A DNA stretch of 64,000 bases. Origin: Streptomyces rubradiris. Lineage in GTDB: Bacteria; Actinomycetota; Actinomycetes; Streptomycetales; Streptomycetaceae. The stretch's first letter is position 1. Each line of letters begins with the position of its first letter. A program made the position numbers and the translations under genes. Under the pieces are notes generated by a model that searched no databases, was not told the DNA's origin, and saw nothing but the letters and a program-made list of their open reading frames with translations. Location of the stretch: contig NZ_BNEA01000015.1 of assembly GCF_016860525.1 (NCBI RefSeq), positions 1 through 64,000 on the forward strand, read 5' to 3'. Below, in pieces: positions 61,881 to 64,000 of the stretch.

Positions 61881-61911
61881 TCACCCGGTCACCCGGTCAC
61901 CCGGTCACCCA
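61871..61911. repeat. Five tandem CGGTCACC octamers
   Basis: Five head-to-tail copies of an 8-mer (CGGTCACC) directly before the start of the decayed gene above. The unit contains GGTCACC, a near-palindrome. It could be slippage debris or an operator array. Confidence 0.85.
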
Positions 61912-61986
61912 CCATCGCGGCGCGCGCCTGCCCGGCGTCGACGGGAGGGACGGCCGCCGGGGCACGTCCAGGTGTGCCCTGACCGG

Positions 61987-63510
61987 TCAGGGGGCCTCCA
62001 GCAAGGCGCGCAACGCCGCCTTGTCCGGCTTTCCGCTCGGTGCCACGGGCACCTCGGTGATGCCGACGACACGGACCGGGGCGGCGGCTTCCCCCAGTTC
62101 CCGGGCCACCAGTTCGCGCAGCGCGTCCGCGACCGGTACGGCTCCGGGGTGCGGGACCACGAAGGCGTGGATCGCCTCGCCGGTGCGGTCGTCCGGGACT
62201 CCGACGACGTATGCCTGGTCGATGTCCGGATGGGCGGCCAGGACCCGCTCTATGGGGCCCGCGTAGTGGACGACGGCGTTGACGATGACGATGTCGCGCG
62301 TGCGCCCGGACAACCGCAGATACCCCCGCGCGTCGAGCCGGCCGAGATCCCGGGTGCGGATCCAGCCGTCCCGCAGGACCTCCGCGGTCTCGCGGGGGTC
62401 CTCCCAGTAGCCGTGGAACGCGTCCGCCAGGCGGACCCACACCTCGCCCGTCCGGCCCGCGGGGAGGTCTCGTCCGTCAGGATCCCGCACGGTCATCTCG
62501 ACGGTGTCGAGTGGGCGCCCGACGCTGTCGGCCAGGCCTGGATCGGCTGCCAGTTCCCCGGGTTCGAGGACCGTCAGCATGCCCGTCTCCGTCTGGCCGT
62601 AGGCGTGGTGGACCACGGGTCCGAGCAGCCCGGCCGCCTCGGTCAGCCGGTGCGGGGCCAGCGGGGAGCCCGCCACGACGAGGGCGCGCAGGCTGCTGGT
62701 GTCGACGGCCCGGTCGCGGACGGCGTCGAGGATGCCGTACAGGCGCGGCACGGTCGTCATGCAGGCGCTGATGCGGTGCTCGGCGAAGACCTCGGGAAAC
62801 CGCGGGGGCCGGCCGGGGATGACGGCGGTGCCTCCGCCAAGCAGCGACAGACATAGGTGTTCGAACATGACGGCGCTGCTGAGCGTGCCGAAGAGCAGGA
62901 AGCGCGCGTACCGTGCCGCGAGGCGCCGGGTGCGGTCGGTCCAGCGGCCGGGTCGCAGCGCCCAGCCCTCCGACAGGGCGCCGTAGGTCACCATCGTGCC
63001 CTTGGGCCGGCCGGTGCTGCCGCTGGTGAGGTGGATGACGCCGATGCCGTCGCGGTCGCCCCGGGCGGTGAGGTCCTCGGGTCCGGGCGTGAAGGGTGCC
63101 GGGGGCCGTAGCGCTCCGCCGGTGTCCAGCAGCGGTATCCCGCCCGCTTCGGCGGCCAGCGCCGGCCGGCTCGCGGGGTCGTCCGTCACCACGGCGCTGA
63201 TGTCGCGGGCGAGGATGTCGCGCAGGTGCTCGGGGGTCAGCCCGGGGCGCAGTGCCACCACCTGGCAGCCGACGACATGGGCGGCGACGCGGACGGCGAA
63301 CGCCTCGGGCGTGACACCGGTGTCGAGGGCCACGCGGGATCCGGCGGTCAGGCCCGCACCGCGCAGGCCTCTCACGAACCCGGCGATCTGTACGAGCACT
63401 TGCCCCCTGGTGACCGCGCGTCCCCGGTACTCGAAAGCGGGCAGAGCGGGAGCTTCGCGGAACGCGTCGACGAACGCTTGCGGAAAGACTTCCCCGGGCT
63501 TTTCGTCCAC
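61987..63510 (-). CDS. AMP-dependent acyl/aryl-CoA ligase (ANL superfamily)
   Basis: A 507-aa adenylate-forming ligase. Core motifs are present in order: IGVIHLTSGSTGRPKGTMVT (A3), VVHHAYGQTETGMLTV (A5), IRTRDLGRLDARGYLRLSGR (A7/A8) and VPVAPSGKPDKAALRALL (A10 lysine). No carrier-protein domain follows, so it makes a CoA thioester or loads an external carrier. GTG 63510 follows GGAGA; an upstream ATG at 63591 would add 27 residues. It is divergent from a flavin monooxygenase with a large palindrome between them, so the two probably belong to one pathway. Confidence 0.9.
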   Translation of the reverse strand: MDEKPGEVFPQAFVDAFREAPALPAFEYRGRAVTRGQVLVQIAGFVRGLRGAGLTAGSRVALDTGVTPEAFAVRVAAHVVGCQVVALRPGLTPEHLRDILARDISAVVTDDPASRPALAAEAGGIPLLDTGGALRPPAPFTPGPEDLTARGDRDGIGVIHLTSGSTGRPKGTMVTYGALSEGWALRPGRWTDRTRRLAARYARFLLFGTLSSAVMFEHLCLSLLGGGTAVIPGRPPRFPEVFAEHRISACMTTVPRLYGILDAVRDRAVDTSSLRALVVAGSPLAPHRLTEAAGLLGPVVHHAYGQTETGMLTVLEPGELAADPGLADSVGRPLDTVEMTVRDPDGRDLPAGRTGEVWVRLADAFHGYWEDPRETAEVLRDGWIRTRDLGRLDARGYLRLSGRTRDIVIVNAVVHYAGPIERVLAAHPDIDQAYVVGVPDDRTGEAIHAFVVPHPGAVPVADALRELVARELGEAAAPVRVVGITEVPVAPSGKPDKAALRALLEAP

Positions 63511-63638
63511 TTCGTCTCCACTCTGGGCCGATAACCGATGTAAAGGCAGCGTGAATGACTGGAAAACGACCATGGCCGGCGCGCTCGGCACTCCGGACCG
63601 CCCATCACGCCTTCACGTTAGCCGAAGGAGGAAATGCG

Positions 63639-63684
63639 CCACCCCTGGTGTTGTGTGATCCATATCACACAACACCAGGGGTGG
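63639..63684. promoter_or_regulatory. 21-bp perfect palindrome in the divergent promoter region
   Basis: Left arm 63639-63659 (begins CCACCCCTGGTG, ends GTGTGAT) is perfectly complementary to 63664-63684, with a 4-base spacer CCAT. It lies between the divergent ligase and monooxygenase genes, and the inner part (TGTGATCCATATCACA) looks like a LacI/TetR/CRP-type operator. No regulator gene is adjacent in view. Confidence 0.9.
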
Positions 63685-63744
63685 CTCCGTTCTTTAACCG
63701 TCAAGTACCGTCCTTCCCACCCCCACGTCAGGCAGGAGAAGGCC

Positions 63745-64000
63745 ATGTCTGATTCAGGACAGGTTGACTATCTCGTCATCGGCGGCGGCCCCGCGGGCCT
63801 CCAAGCCGGGTACTTCCTCCAAAAAAGCGGCAGAAACTACCTCATCATGGAAGAGAGCGACGCTCCCGGCGCTTTCTTCACTCGTTTTCCCAGACACCGG
63901 ACCCTTATTTCCTCCAATAAGGTGCACACCGGTTGGAGCGACCCCGAGATGCGTCTGCGCGTCGACTGGAACTCCTTGCTCTCGGACGAGGGTCCGCTGT
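63745..64000 (+). CDS. NAD(P)/FAD-dependent monooxygenase, 3' end outside the window
   Basis: The first 85 residues of a flavin-containing monooxygenase-like protein: VDYLVIGGGPAGLQAGYFLQ (GxGxxG FAD motif), followed by NYLIMEESDAPGAFFTRFPR and HRTLISSNKVHTGW. CAGGAGAAGG precedes ATG 63745. It runs off the window end, so the NAD(P)-binding domain is not visible. It is probably co-regulated with the divergent CoA ligase through the palindrome. Confidence 0.85.
   Translation, partial: MSDSGQVDYLVIGGGPAGLQAGYFLQKSGRNYLIMEESDAPGAFFTRFPRHRTLISSNKVHTGWSDPEMRLRVDWNSLLSDEGPL

Overview
The window reads as chromosomal DNA of a Streptomyces-like actinomycete. GC is very high with strong third-position bias, GTG and TTG starts are frequent, many gene pairs overlap by ATGA or GTGA, and the families present are typical of the genus (SARP, LmbU-type, MocR, SAV2177-type methyltransferase, CebR-type operator, AA10 LPMO). 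No rRNA, tRNA or CRISPR array was recognised.

Region 1 (1-10.1 kb) is part of a glycosylated natural-product cluster. It holds a truncated glycosyltransferase, a SARP activator overlapping a sugar O-methyltransferase and a 4-ketoreductase, an NDP-hexose 2,3-dehydratase, a long-form glucose-1-phosphate thymidylyltransferase, an AknOx-like bicovalent flavin oxidase and an LmbU-family regulator. Together they make, attach and oxidise a deoxysugar. The 4,6-dehydratase and the aglycone genes are not in view.

Region 2 (10.3-38.9 kb) is accessory DNA packed with broken genes: an FAD oxidoreductase, an acyl-CoA dehydrogenase, an ABC ATPase, mtnA, metK, EamA, LuxR, MFS, DUF1259, istB, SDR, alcohol dehydrogenase and dipeptidase pieces, and several transposase remnants. 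Intact genes are scattered through it: azlCD; a 723-aa protein with an RSAGN-type leader and a deaminase-like toxin domain; a permease, amidohydrolase and 2OG-oxygenase group; csaA; a thioredoxin-like/Tat-like/fulvocin-like bacteriocin fusion; an LPMO behind a perfect CebR box; a NUDIX hydrolase; a NUDIX-APH fusion; a secreted CinY-like protein; and an HSL esterase.

Region 3 (39.0-52.3 kb) is tidy. Four tightly packed genes (SWIM, VWA, MoxR AAA+, DUF5682) match the E. coli yehQ-yehP-yehL-yehM set. Upstream lies a PIMT-like methyltransferase with a 37-aa Asp-Gly-containing peptide just before it, which resembles an imiditide-type RiPP pair. Next comes a CoA-transferase, hydroxyacyl-CoA dehydrogenase and acetoacetate decarboxylase group, divergent from a MarR regulator with two operator-like palindromes between them.

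Region 4 (52.3-64 kb) mixes a MocR regulator with a very long repetitive linker, a B3/B4-domain protein, further gene fragments, a membrane-bound XRE regulator divergent from a small secreted peptide, and a SAV2177-type methyltransferase. It ends with an acyl/aryl-CoA ligase divergent from a flavin monooxygenase that runs off the window, with a 21-bp perfect palindrome between them.
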